Assembly: GCA_947372465.1 (NCBI GenBank)
Contig: CANBTT010000002.1
Coordinates: forward strand, 1 to 64,000
Direction: 5' to 3'
Source of the DNA: Burkholderiales bacterium
GTDB lineage: Bacteria; Pseudomonadota; Gammaproteobacteria; Burkholderiales; Burkholderiaceae_C
Length of the DNA: 64,000 nucleotides
The notes beneath the pieces were generated by a model. The model was not told where the DNA came from. It made no database searches and worked only from the letters and a program-made list of their open reading frames with translations. Position 1 is the first letter of the stretch. Each line of letters starts with the position of its first letter. The position numbers and the translations under genes were made by a program. Below, piece after piece: positions 42,602 to 51,244 of this stretch.

Positions 42602-43591
42602 ATGCATTTCAATATTTCCCGCCGTCATTTTATTGTTTCTAGTTCATCTTTAATTGCTGCGAATGCATTTGCACAAAGTGAAATTGCTCTGCCATCAGGT
42701 AAAGCAATATCGTTGGTCGTTCCTTTTGCGGCGGGGGGACCAACAGATTTGATGGCCAGGGCCTTAGCAAGTGCATTGTCTGAAAGAATGTCAAGGCAGT
42801 TCATTGTTGAAAATAAACCTGGAGCAGGGGGCAATATTGCGGCTTCATTTGTCGCCAATGCGCCTGCGGATGGCAGTCACTTACTAGTGGCTGGTCAAGC
42901 CATCATGGCAATCAATAAACCACTTTATGGGAAGTTAAATTACGAACCAGAGCGAGATTTTTCATGGATCGGTCTACTTGGTAGTTTGCCGAATGTTTTG
43001 GTCATCAACACCAACACTCTTCCAGTAAAAAATTTATCTGAGATGATTAATTTCATTAAGCAAAGACCAAATACTTTTTCATATGGATCAAATGGAATTG
43101 GATCACTGACACACTTATGTACTGAGGTTTTCATCAAGTCTGCAGGATTGAATATCACGCATATTCCTTATCAAGGCGTAGCGCCACAAATTTCTGATTT
43201 GCTTGCTGGGCGAGTTGCATTTAGTCTTATGGCTGCCTCAAGCGCATTACCACTGGTTCAGAGCTCAAAGCTAAGTGCTTTGGCTGTTAGTTCAAAAAAT
43301 CGCATGAACAGCCTGCCTGGCATCCCAACCCTTGTTGAGAGTGGATTTCCAATGCTTGATGTGCCGGTTTGGTTTGCGTTGCTTGCACCAAGCTCGATCG
43401 CTCCAGGATCAATCTCTTTACTCAGGAGCGAGATGGCTCAAGCCATCAACAGTTCCAAATACATTGCTGAGCTAGATAAACAAAATGCACAAATCACATC
43501 AATGAATGCAGATCAGGCTCAGTCAATGCTGTTGCGTGAGAGAAAAATTTGGGCTGAAGCTGTTGCACATACGAATGCAACAGCTTCTTAG
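42602..43591 (+). CDS. Bug-family tripartite tricarboxylate transporter receptor
   Basis: Periplasmic receptor, 329 residues, with a twin-arginine-type signal (SRRHFIVSSSSLIAANAFAQ). Motifs: PFAAGGPTDLMARALASAL, VENKPGAGGNIAASFV, ADGSHLLVAG, HIPYQGVAPQISDLLAG, GIPTLVESG. Convergent with the MmgE/PrpD gene five bases downstream. Confidence 0.95.
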   Translation: MHFNISRRHFIVSSSSLIAANAFAQSEIALPSGKAISLVVPFAAGGPTDLMARALASALSERMSRQFIVENKPGAGGNIAASFVANAPADGSHLLVAGQAIMAINKPLYGKLNYEPERDFSWIGLLGSLPNVLVINTNTLPVKNLSEMINFIKQRPNTFSYGSNGIGSLTHLCTEVFIKSAGLNITHIPYQGVAPQISDLLAGRVAFSLMAASSALPLVQSSKLSALAVSSKNRMNSLPGIPTLVESGFPMLDVPVWFALLAPSSIAPGSISLLRSEMAQAINSSKYIAELDKQNAQITSMNADQAQSMLLRERKIWAEAVAHTNATAS

Positions 43592-43596
43592 ATCTG

Positions 43597-44916
43597 TCAA
43601 CATTCGTTCATTTTCAATAGCTTTGAAAAGCATTGATCTAAATCATTTGTTAATATGTTTTCACATATTGTCTTAGACATTGACTGACCGATCGTGTCTT
43701 TGGAGTAATGTATAAATTTATCTCTAATTTGATTTTCATCCATTGGATATGTTGAGTCACCAAGAATTGAACTCACTTCTGAATGATGCCATTGCGTATG
43801 GTCGAGTATCGAAACTTTAGCTCCTCTTTTTCCGAGATTCGTTAGTTCTGTATTGATTTTGATTTTTACGATCTCCTCAAGATGTGTAATCAATGGATCG
43901 AATAATACTTTTTCGGTGTAAATTTCAAAATTTAAGTGATTTAGTACCAATGCTGCAGCTATACCAAAACTTAGAGAAAATTGGGCTTGAATTGCTGTTT
44001 TTGGTGATCGATTTCCACAATAAATAGTTGCCTCTTCATAAATTTCTAGTTCAATTTCTCGGATTTGAGTTATGTCAACCCGAGTTCTTAATTCCATCGC
44101 AGCCAACGCTCCATAATGGACGTGTCTAACACTTGCAAACGGTTTAATATATGAATTGAGGATTTCAAAATGTTCTGAATCAATCCATTGGGGTGACTTG
44201 TTGCCAAGTGCTATGTTTGCGTACTCAATTACAGCTGAGTCAGGTGCTTCAATGCTTGTTTTGGCAGTTATTGCACTTTGTATACCTAGGACGGCAGCAT
44301 GTCCGAGGTAAGAATTCCTGCTATTTGCTCCTTTGCTTATTGGTAAATATAAGCTCATAGGAATTTGAGTGCAAGCAATATTGATGGCGTTCACCAATTG
44401 TTCATTGCTAAGATTTAAACATTTTCCAACTGCAACAGTTGCGCCTATGCATGGCCAATTTCCATCCACGTGCATTCCAGGTTTTATCCGAAGCATTTGT
44501 GCGAATCTGACCGATATTTCATAACCATAGACTAGTGCTTTTAAAAACTGCCTGTAGCTGAGTTTCTTGGCGAATGGATAGATTGCTGAAATGGTCGCTA
44601 TTGCAGGTCTTCCGTGTGCGCTTGCATGACCCTCACACGCTTCGTACCAGCAAGCAGCATAAGCAAACAATTGCGCAATGGACAGTGTTGACATTGTTGG
44701 CCCATTATTGATGGCATGTGGTCCAGGGTCATAAGTAGAAAAATTCTCTTCAAGTTCTTTAATGGTTGATGAATGATACGCTGCGTTAACACATCCCAAA
44801 GTATCTAGAAGGATAAGTTGCGCTTGTCGAAAAATAGATCGGTTAGTTAGTGGATCTTGTTCATCTAACCAAACTAAAGTTTTTAAAATCAATTCGTCTT
44901 TGAATAAGGTGTTCAT
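43597..44916 (-). CDS. MmgE/PrpD family protein
   Basis: A 439-residue protein of the MmgE/PrpD family (2-methylcitrate dehydratase, cis-aconitate decarboxylase and relatives). The helical N-terminal half includes ARSIFRQAQLILLDTLGCVNAA-type sequence, HASAHGRPAIATI and HVDGNWPCIGATVAVGKCL; FASVRHVHYGALAAMELR marks the second domain. It probably dehydrates or decarboxylates a small di- or tricarboxylic acid taken up by an adjacent Bug system. AT content is high, like its neighbours. Confidence 0.88.
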   Translation of the reverse strand: MNTLFKDELILKTLVWLDEQDPLTNRSIFRQAQLILLDTLGCVNAAYHSSTIKELEENFSTYDPGPHAINNGPTMSTLSIAQLFAYAACWYEACEGHASAHGRPAIATISAIYPFAKKLSYRQFLKALVYGYEISVRFAQMLRIKPGMHVDGNWPCIGATVAVGKCLNLSNEQLVNAINIACTQIPMSLYLPISKGANSRNSYLGHAAVLGIQSAITAKTSIEAPDSAVIEYANIALGNKSPQWIDSEHFEILNSYIKPFASVRHVHYGALAAMELRTRVDITQIREIELEIYEEATIYCGNRSPKTAIQAQFSLSFGIAAALVLNHLNFEIYTEKVLFDPLITHLEEIVKIKINTELTNLGKRGAKVSILDHTQWHHSEVSSILGDSTYPMDENQIRDKFIHYSKDTIGQSMSKTICENILTNDLDQCFSKLLKMNEC

Positions 44917-45041
44917 TGATGGTGTGTTTTCATTTATTTGAAAAATTATTTTTTGGCAATAGCGATTGCTTTAATTTTTTAAAGTAGTCAGATATTCTTA
45001 CTTGTTGATGATTGACCGGGAAACTTTAAAGATAAACCCAT

Positions 45042-45055
45042 GCTTTAATTAAAGC
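45042..45055. promoter_or_regulatory. Perfect palindrome GCTTTAATTAAAGC
   Basis: Self-complementary 14-mer, 126 bases from the MmgE/PrpD start and 259 from the hydrolase start; candidate operator. Confidence 0.35.
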
Positions 45056-45061
45056 GTAAGC

Positions 45062-45102
45062 TAAACATTCCAGTTTTTTTCAAGCCAGGGTAGGAATGTT
45101 TA
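45062..45102. repeat. 10-bp inverted repeat with 21-base spacer
   Basis: Arms TAAACATTCC and GGAATGTTTA are exact reverse complements; could be two half-sites of one regulator or the stem of a transcribed hairpin. Confidence 0.4.
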
Positions 45103-45313
45103 ATGCAATATAGAGTGCCTTTAATTTTGGCCTCTCTAAGTCATGTTGATTTCTTGCTCAAAGTCAATGCTGTTGGATTATTGAGTCCCAAGCATTAAGT
45201 ACCATACGTAAAAAAAGATTATTTGGACTCCTAAATACAGTTGGTTATGGGGTTTGTAAGGTATTTTTTTTAACACGAAGTTGATAGGATATCGTAAAGA
45301 AGGAATTTTTACC

Positions 45314-46120
45314 ATGAAATCTCATAATTTACAAAGACGCTCTATTTTAGGCACTGGATTGCTTGCAATGTCTGCTGCAACTTTAGCAAAACAGATCGAG
45401 GATAACGTTGGCGTGCGAAAGACGTTTGTTTTAATTCACGGTGCATGGCATGGCGGTTGGTGTTGGTCTAGGGTGAGCGACCTTCTGCTTTCTAAAGGCC
45501 ATAAAGTTTACGCCCCTTCATTGACTGGAAATGGGGATCGATCCCATCTGTTAAGCAAAGATATTAATTTAGATACTCATATTGCAGACATCGTGAACCT
45601 TTTTAAATGGGAGGATTTAAGTGACGTATGTCTTGTTGCGCATTCTTATGGGGGCTGGCCTGTTTCAGGCGCACTGGAGCAAATTCATAATCGCGTTTCA
45701 TCATTGGTTTTGGTTGATGCTTTTAAACCAGAAAATGGCCAAAAGGGCATTGATAATGCATCAGAGTTTAGTAGAAAGTCGCTCCTTGACGCTTTATCAA
45801 GGGGCGAACCAGGCCGAAAAGCCCCACCAGCAAATTCATTCACCATGAATGCGAAAGACATTCCTTGGTTGGAAGCAAAGATGACACCTCAACCGAATGG
45901 AGTTGCAACACAAGCTATTTACTTGACTGGCGCAAGAGATAAAGTTGTAAAAAAAACCTATATCAGAGCCCCTCGTTATCCTCAACCCGCTTTCGATCAG
46001 GCTTTGGCTCAGTGCAAGGCAGATAGTTCTTGGAAAACCTTTGTGATGGAAGACACCGGCCATGACGTGATGGTTGACCAACCAGAAAAACTGGCTGAAA
46101 TTTTGATTCGATCTTTTTGA
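45314..46120 (+). CDS. exported alpha/beta hydrolase
   Basis: A 268-residue alpha/beta hydrolase of the EstC/methylesterase-like type: oxyanion motif LIHGAWHGGWCWSRV, nucleophile Ser111 in AHSYGG, His in DTGHDVM. N-terminus LQRRSILGTGLLAMSAATLA is a short twin-arginine-like signal. Start at ATG 45314 has GAAGGA upstream; an upstream in-frame start at 45281 would add 11 residues. It precedes the convergent ggt gene by 21 bases. Confidence 0.88.
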   Translation: MKSHNLQRRSILGTGLLAMSAATLAKQIEDNVGVRKTFVLIHGAWHGGWCWSRVSDLLLSKGHKVYAPSLTGNGDRSHLLSKDINLDTHIADIVNLFKWEDLSDVCLVAHSYGGWPVSGALEQIHNRVSSLVLVDAFKPENGQKGIDNASEFSRKSLLDALSRGEPGRKAPPANSFTMNAKDIPWLEAKMTPQPNGVATQAIYLTGARDKVVKKTYIRAPRYPQPAFDQALAQCKADSSWKTFVMEDTGHDVMVDQPEKLAEILIRSF

Positions 46121-46141
46121 TGTATTACTATTTAGCAATGT

Positions 46142-47749
46142 TTACCAAATCGCTATAGCACCATCGGTTCTTGGTTCTGTTCCGCCGCAAAGGATGCCCT
46201 CATCATTTCGCCAAATGATTTGGCCTCTACCTAAGGCCACTCGGTTGGTATTCCATGCGACTTCGTGGCCCAGTCCATCTAGTCCATAGAACAAATGTTC
46301 TGATGTTGATCGTTCAAGCGCAACTTTGTTACCTTCTTTCCATTCCCAACGGGGTGCGTCTAAAGATGCTTGAGGGTTGAGGTGGAAATCAACTGTATTC
46401 ATGACCATTTGAACATGACCTTGGGGTTGCATGAAGCCCCCCATTACGCCAAACGGTCCAACAGCTTTACCCGCTTTCGTTAAAAATCCTGGAATGATGG
46501 TGTGATAGGGGCGTTTGCCAGGAGCCAGTACATTTGGATGACCAGGGGTAAGAGAGAAATTATTTCCTCTGTTGTGAAGAGAAATACCAGTGCCGGGTAC
46601 AACCAGACCCGAGCCGAAACCCATGTAGTTGCTCTGAATCATAGAGACCATGTTTCCGAACTTATCTGCAGTACACAAGTACACAGTTCCTCCTTTGGGA
46701 GGAGTACCTGACAACGGAATACGTGCATTGGTACCAATGAGTTTTCTTCTAATGGCGGCATAATCTTCGCTTAACAAATCTTTCACACTGACCTTCATGC
46801 TAGAAGGCTCAGCAATATGAGCAAATCCATCACTGTATGCCAGTTTCATGGCCTCAATTTGGTGATGGTAAGTATGTAAATTATCCCGATCAGTGAATTC
46901 AAAGCCTTTGAGGATGTTAAGTGCCATGAGTGCAACCATTCCATGGCCATTTGGTGGAATTTCCCAGACGTCAAAACCTCGGTAATTAATGGAAATAGGG
47001 TCACACCAATCAACTTGGAAGGCATTCAGATCACTTTCTTGGATAAATCCTCCGATACTGCTCATAAATGTTGCAATCTTTTGAGCCAACTCTCCTCTGT
47101 AAAAAGAGTTAGCACCTGTTTGTGCTATTGAATCAAGTGTCCTTGAGTGATCGGGGAGTCTTACGAGTTCACCGGGTTTGGGTGCTCCTTTAGGAGCAAA
47201 GGTATCGAACCAATGGCTAAAGTGTTCTTGGGTTAGATTTTTCTTAAACTCTTCGTATTGCTGGCCCCATGAATAAGCTATTGATGGGGAGACAGGAAAA
47301 CCATCTGAAGCGATTTGAATGGCTTGAGCAAGGTTTTCAGTTAAGGACATGGAGCCAAAACGCTCTGTCATCGCTGCCCAGGCAGCTGGAGTTCCGGGCA
47401 CCGTGACCGGCAAGGGCCCCCATTTAGGCATTTGTTGTATGCCCAAACTTTGAATTTTTTCAAGATTTAAAGACATTGGCGCAGGCCCACTTGAGTTTAG
47501 ACCATGAAGTTTGTCTTTGTGCCAAATTAAAGCGAAGCAATCCCCTCCAATACCATTGGCAGTTGGTTCTACTACACTTAACGCGGCAGCAGTGGCCACT
47601 GCAGCGTCGATAGCATTACCGCCTTTTTGAAGGACATTTAAACCAGCCTGTGCGGCTAGTGGCTGAGAGGTTGCAACCATACCATTTTTAGCAAAAACGG
47701 CATTTCTTCTGGAAGCATAAGGGTAGTTCAAGGCGTCAAGATTATTCAT
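46142..47749 (-). CDS. ggt: gamma-glutamyltransferase family protein (second copy)
   Basis: A 535-residue Ntn-hydrolase paralogous to the product of 2026-3618. GGNAIDAAVATAAALSVVEP, GIGGDCFALIW and the nucleophile Thr355 in PKGGTVYLCT are visible, as is NRGNNFSLTPGHPNVLAPGKRPYHT. No signal peptide, so again cytoplasmic. Unlike the first copy it has no ABC importer beside it. A YwrD-type or other acylase role is as likely as true gamma-glutamyl transfer. Confidence 0.9.
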   Translation of the reverse strand: MNNLDALNYPYASRRNAVFAKNGMVATSQPLAAQAGLNVLQKGGNAIDAAVATAAALSVVEPTANGIGGDCFALIWHKDKLHGLNSSGPAPMSLNLEKIQSLGIQQMPKWGPLPVTVPGTPAAWAAMTERFGSMSLTENLAQAIQIASDGFPVSPSIAYSWGQQYEEFKKNLTQEHFSHWFDTFAPKGAPKPGELVRLPDHSRTLDSIAQTGANSFYRGELAQKIATFMSSIGGFIQESDLNAFQVDWCDPISINYRGFDVWEIPPNGHGMVALMALNILKGFEFTDRDNLHTYHHQIEAMKLAYSDGFAHIAEPSSMKVSVKDLLSEDYAAIRRKLIGTNARIPLSGTPPKGGTVYLCTADKFGNMVSMIQSNYMGFGSGLVVPGTGISLHNRGNNFSLTPGHPNVLAPGKRPYHTIIPGFLTKAGKAVGPFGVMGGFMQPQGHVQMVMNTVDFHLNPQASLDAPRWEWKEGNKVALERSTSEHLFYGLDGLGHEVAWNTNRVALGRGQIIWRNDEGILCGGTEPRTDGAIAIW

Positions 47750-48241
47750 TTATATAGGTCTAGGCAACGGTTTAAGAAATTCGGCTTTTGCAATAATATT
47801 TGAATTTTTAATATCAATCGTAAAAAAGTGAGTTTAACGAAGATTGTCTAAAATTACCTTCATTTCGCTCTCAAGGTATTTGTAAAATGATTGAATACTG
47901 TATATAAAAACAGCTTTAATTGAGCGGTCAATCCATCGCCAAAGACGCAAATCAATACCTTTAAGGAATTACAAGCCGCTTATTGAGAAAACGGATTTAG
48001 AACCTCTTTAACCTGTCAGGACTGGAGCCCTCCGCAAACAAAAATAAGCTTGACGAAGTCAATTTTGAATTTTGACGATGGACATTTTATTCTTGATTTG
48101 AGGGTTAACCTCGTTTATAAAAAGTGACATGAAAATTATGATGTGAATAGCAAAAAATAGATTTGCCTTGGTTTTTAAAATCAATTGGTTTGCTTAAAAG
48201 TTTTGTTGAAATTTGAATCTTTTTGAAAGCTCATTAAACAA
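47750..48241. other. Divergent intergenic region before the PQQ dehydrogenase
   Basis: 492 bases between ggt (minus) and the PQQ dehydrogenase (plus). Only the AGGGTTAACCT element at 48101-48111 stands out; I see no gene, tRNA or terminator. Confidence 0.55.
48101..48111. promoter_or_regulatory. AGGGTTAACCT element
   Basis: Identical to 35754-35764 and located 130 bases before the PQQ dehydrogenase start; palindromic core GGTTAACC. Confidence 0.35.
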
Positions 48242-49909
48242 ATGAAATTAATTATTTCTCTTTTATGTGTTTTGGCAGCTTTTAGTCTCAAAGCTCAAAC
48301 ACAAGCTGATTTACTTGCGGGTGTTAAGAATACTGAAAACATCACTAATTTTGGCTTGGGATATGACTTAAAGATGTTTAGTCCATTGAGTCAAATAAAT
48401 CAGAAAAATATCAAAAAGTTGGTTCCGATTTGGAGTACAAGCTTGAGCAATGAGGTTGGTGAACACGCCCAGCCAACTGTATTTAACGGAGTGATGTATA
48501 TCGTCAATGGAAACTGGACGTTTGCTTTGGACGTAATGACAGGTAAGCAGCTTTGGCGAGTTCCAGTTCAGTACGAGCGAGCCTCCCTTAGAGTTGCCGG
48601 TGGAGGCGCGTTGATGAGAGGGCCCGCGACCATCTATAACGGAAAACTTTTCAGGCAATCCGTGGACGACCATTTGTTTGCGCTTGATATGAAAACTGGG
48701 AAAGAAATTTGGCGGAAAAAGTTCGCTGACTGGAAAGATGGAACAAAAGGCGTCATTGCACCATTGATTGCCAACGGTGTGTTGATCAATGGAATGGGGG
48801 GAGGCGACACCACTGCACGTGGTTTCATTGAAGGCTACGATCCTGAAACAGGGCAGCAACTTTGGCGAACTTACACCATACCCGCTCCTGGTGAGCCTGG
48901 AAGTGAGACTTGGCCACATAAAAACAAACCTGATGCGTGGAAGTATGGCGGTGGAGCGACGTGGCAATATGCAAGCTATGATCCCAAACTTGATCTTATA
49001 TATGTTGGAACAGGTAATGCAGAGCCATATAACCCTGACTATCGAGAGGGAACGGATAGCCTATACACCTCGAGTATTTTGGCGATTAGGCCTAAAACAG
49101 GAGAGTTGGTTTGGTACTATCAGTGTGTACCCAACGATAGCTATGATTTTGATTCAACAGCTGAGAGTGTTTTGGCTGATTTGAAGATCAATGGCGAAGA
49201 GAAAAAAGTGCTTATCAACGCACACAAAAATGGATTTCTCTATGTTTTAGATAGAACCAATGGCAAATTAATCTCTGCAAATGCCTACGTTAAAGTCAAT
49301 TGGGCATCGCACATTGACTTGAAAACTGGTAGACCAGTTCTTACCGACCTGTTACAAAAAGCTATCGATGGTGAAACAGTAAAGGTTTACCCATCTAGAG
49401 GAACCAATGCGAGTTTAATTTCATTTAATCCAAATAAAAATCTCATATATTTGAACTCTTGGAACCAAGCTCGTGTGATGAAATTTGTAAAAGCTGAATT
49501 GACACTTGGAAATGGATATACAGGCGTAGAATCAGGTTATTACAAACCCAATGATGAGCCGTTTGGGTACCACATGGCCATTGATCCTTTAACTGGTCAG
49601 GTTAAATGGAAAGCACCCATTGATGAGATGTTCAATTCGGCAGGTGTGTTATCCACCGGCGGTGATTTACTATTTACTGGGAAATTAACGGGTGAGTTTG
49701 TTGCTCTTGATCAAAACAATGGTCGTGAGTTATGGTCATTCAAAACCAGCTCAGGTATCAATGCGCCTCCCATTACCTTTACACACAAAGGAAAACAATA
49801 CGTTACCGTGTTATCTGGTATTGGTGGAAGTAATCCAAAGAGATTTGCTGGTGAGTTGATTCCAAGTGGTGGTTCGGTTTGGACATTTGCATTGCCGGGT
49901 CATAAATGA
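48242..49909 (+). CDS. PQQ-dependent (quinoprotein) alcohol dehydrogenase family protein
   Basis: Periplasmic beta-propeller dehydrogenase of 555 residues with signal peptide KLIISLLCVLAAFSLKAQ and tryptophan-docking repeats such as MTGKQLWRV, MKTGKEIWRK and ETGQQLWRT. Active-site marks: Asn259 (GTGNAEPY) and catalytic Asp302 in SYDFDST; Asp304 two residues later resembles the extra ligand of lanthanide-dependent enzymes. The usual metal Glu is replaced by Asp189 (GGGDTTARG), and the vicinal Cys-Cys pair is absent (RVAGGGALMRG). No C-terminal haem domain; the cytochrome c is encoded next with an ATGA overlap. Confidence 0.9.
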   Translation: MKLIISLLCVLAAFSLKAQTQADLLAGVKNTENITNFGLGYDLKMFSPLSQINQKNIKKLVPIWSTSLSNEVGEHAQPTVFNGVMYIVNGNWTFALDVMTGKQLWRVPVQYERASLRVAGGGALMRGPATIYNGKLFRQSVDDHLFALDMKTGKEIWRKKFADWKDGTKGVIAPLIANGVLINGMGGGDTTARGFIEGYDPETGQQLWRTYTIPAPGEPGSETWPHKNKPDAWKYGGGATWQYASYDPKLDLIYVGTGNAEPYNPDYREGTDSLYTSSILAIRPKTGELVWYYQCVPNDSYDFDSTAESVLADLKINGEEKKVLINAHKNGFLYVLDRTNGKLISANAYVKVNWASHIDLKTGRPVLTDLLQKAIDGETVKVYPSRGTNASLISFNPNKNLIYLNSWNQARVMKFVKAELTLGNGYTGVESGYYKPNDEPFGYHMAIDPLTGQVKWKAPIDEMFNSAGVLSTGGDLLFTGKLTGEFVALDQNNGRELWSFKTSSGINAPPITFTHKGKQYVTVLSGIGGSNPKRFAGELIPSGGSVWTFALPGHK

Positions 49910-50226
49910 TCACCTCAGTTCTTAAATATATTCTTGCATTTCAAGTCGTTGCTATTTCCATGATTGGTAGCTTTTCTTTTGCACAAGAGGCTTCTCTCAG
50001 TGTTAAAAATGGAGCGAGTCTGTACGCAAAAAATTGCTCAACTTGTCATGGTTCAGGCATGAAAAATCCTCAATGGGGCTTTAACTTAGAGATTTTTCCT
50101 ATTGATCAAAAAATGCGCTTTATGGATAGTGTTATCTATGGAAAGAATGCAATGCCTCCGTGGGAAGATGTACTGAGCATTGAGGAGGTATCTAATATAT
50201 GGAGTTATTTTTTGAGCCTTAGATAA
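49906..50226 (+). CDS. periplasmic c-type cytochrome, electron acceptor of the PQQ dehydrogenase
   Basis: A 106-residue cytochrome c with signal peptide ending near SFAQEA, haem site CSTCH (Cys44, Cys47, His48) and probable axial Met83 in NAMPPW. Start overlaps the dehydrogenase stop (ATGA), so the two are made together; it should carry electrons from the reduced PQQ to the oxidase chain. Confidence 0.9.
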   Translation: MITSVLKYILAFQVVAISMIGSFSFAQEASLSVKNGASLYAKNCSTCHGSGMKNPQWGFNLEIFPIDQKMRFMDSVIYGKNAMPPWEDVLSIEEVSNIWSYFLSLR

Positions 50227-50265
50227 ATTTGACTTACTCATCACCATCAATTCACAGTACTTTAA

Positions 50266-51240
50266 ATGAAAAAAAATACAACATTTTTCCAGCAATTATT
50301 AATTTTTACTTTAGGTTTTTTTTGCTTAATTGTTTTTGCCCAACCGTATCCAAGCAAATCCATAAAAATTTTAGTCGGATTTTCGCCTGGAGGTGTACCT
50401 GACATTGCAGCAAGAGTTATTTCTCAAAAATTGACTGAAAAATGGGGGCAGCCTGTTATTGTTGAGAATAAACTTGGAGCAGGTAGTAATATCGCCGCCC
50501 AAATTTTGTCCACATCAACGGCCGACGGATACACTCTTTTGTCTATATCTTCTGCTCATGCAATAGCACCTAGTATTTATAGTAAATTACCTTTTGATCC
50601 ACAAAAAGATTTTAGCGGTGTCACATTAACTTCAACGGGACCCGCTTTTGTAATTGTTTCGCCACAATTAGGCGTCAACACAATGAGCGAGTTTTTAGCA
50701 CTTGCACGTTCAAAACCAGGTCAATTAAATTTTGCATCAGCCGGAACTGGGAGTGGATCACATTTTGCAATTGAGTTATTGAAATCACAAACAAACATAG
50801 ATTTGGTTCATATACCCTTCAAAGGAATTCCTGAAGCGTTGACTGAGACGATAGCTGGAAGAACGCATATTTTTATATCGCCTTATGCCACAGCGGTTCA
50901 GTTGGTTAAGGATGGGAAAGCCAAAGCGATTGCTGTTACCAGTTCATCACGAGTTACTGATTTTCCCGATTTGCCAACTGTTTCGGAGTCGGGTGTGCCT
51001 GGATACAAATGGATTTTTTGGTATGCAATACTGGCTCCAGCGAAAACGCCCAAGCCTATTTTGGAGAAATTACACCAAGAAATTGCATCCATTTTAAAAT
51101 TGAGTGAAGTTAAGCAAAAATTTCAACCATTAGGAATTGATCCAGTTTCAAACTCTCCTGATGAGATGGATCGATTAATTACTGATGAAATCGCCGTCTT
51201 CAAGAAATTGGCCAATGCCGCGCAAATCAAACCGGAGTGA
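50266..51240 (+). CDS. Bug-family tripartite tricarboxylate transporter receptor
   Basis: Periplasmic receptor, 324 residues, signal peptide ending near VFAQPYPSK. Motifs: VGFSPGGVPDIAARVISQKL, VENKLGAGSNIAAQIL, ADGYTLLSIS, HIPFKGIPEALTETIAG, DLPTVSESG. Followed after four bases by a THI5-like receptor, repeating the arrangement at 2-1924. Confidence 0.95.
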   Translation: MKKNTTFFQQLLIFTLGFFCLIVFAQPYPSKSIKILVGFSPGGVPDIAARVISQKLTEKWGQPVIVENKLGAGSNIAAQILSTSTADGYTLLSISSAHAIAPSIYSKLPFDPQKDFSGVTLTSTGPAFVIVSPQLGVNTMSEFLALARSKPGQLNFASAGTGSGSHFAIELLKSQTNIDLVHIPFKGIPEALTETIAGRTHIFISPYATAVQLVKDGKAKAIAVTSSSRVTDFPDLPTVSESGVPGYKWIFWYAILAPAKTPKPILEKLHQEIASILKLSEVKQKFQPLGIDPVSNSPDEMDRLITDEIAVFKKLANAAQIKPE

Positions 51241-51244
51241 TTTT

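Larger units (their letters stand above)
44917..45313. other. Divergent intergenic region with two inverted repeats
   Basis: 397 bases between the MmgE/PrpD gene and the secreted hydrolase gene. It holds the perfect 14-bp palindrome GCTTTAATTAAAGC (45042-45055) and a 10-bp inverted repeat, TAAACATTCC (45062-45071) with GGAATGTTTA (45093-45102). No gene seen. Confidence 0.6.

Noticed and set aside
47750-48241. Possible RNA gene in the large gap before the PQQ dehydrogenase
   Set aside because: No cloverleaf, T-loop sequence or strong hairpin was seen; only the short AGGGTTAACCT element stands out.
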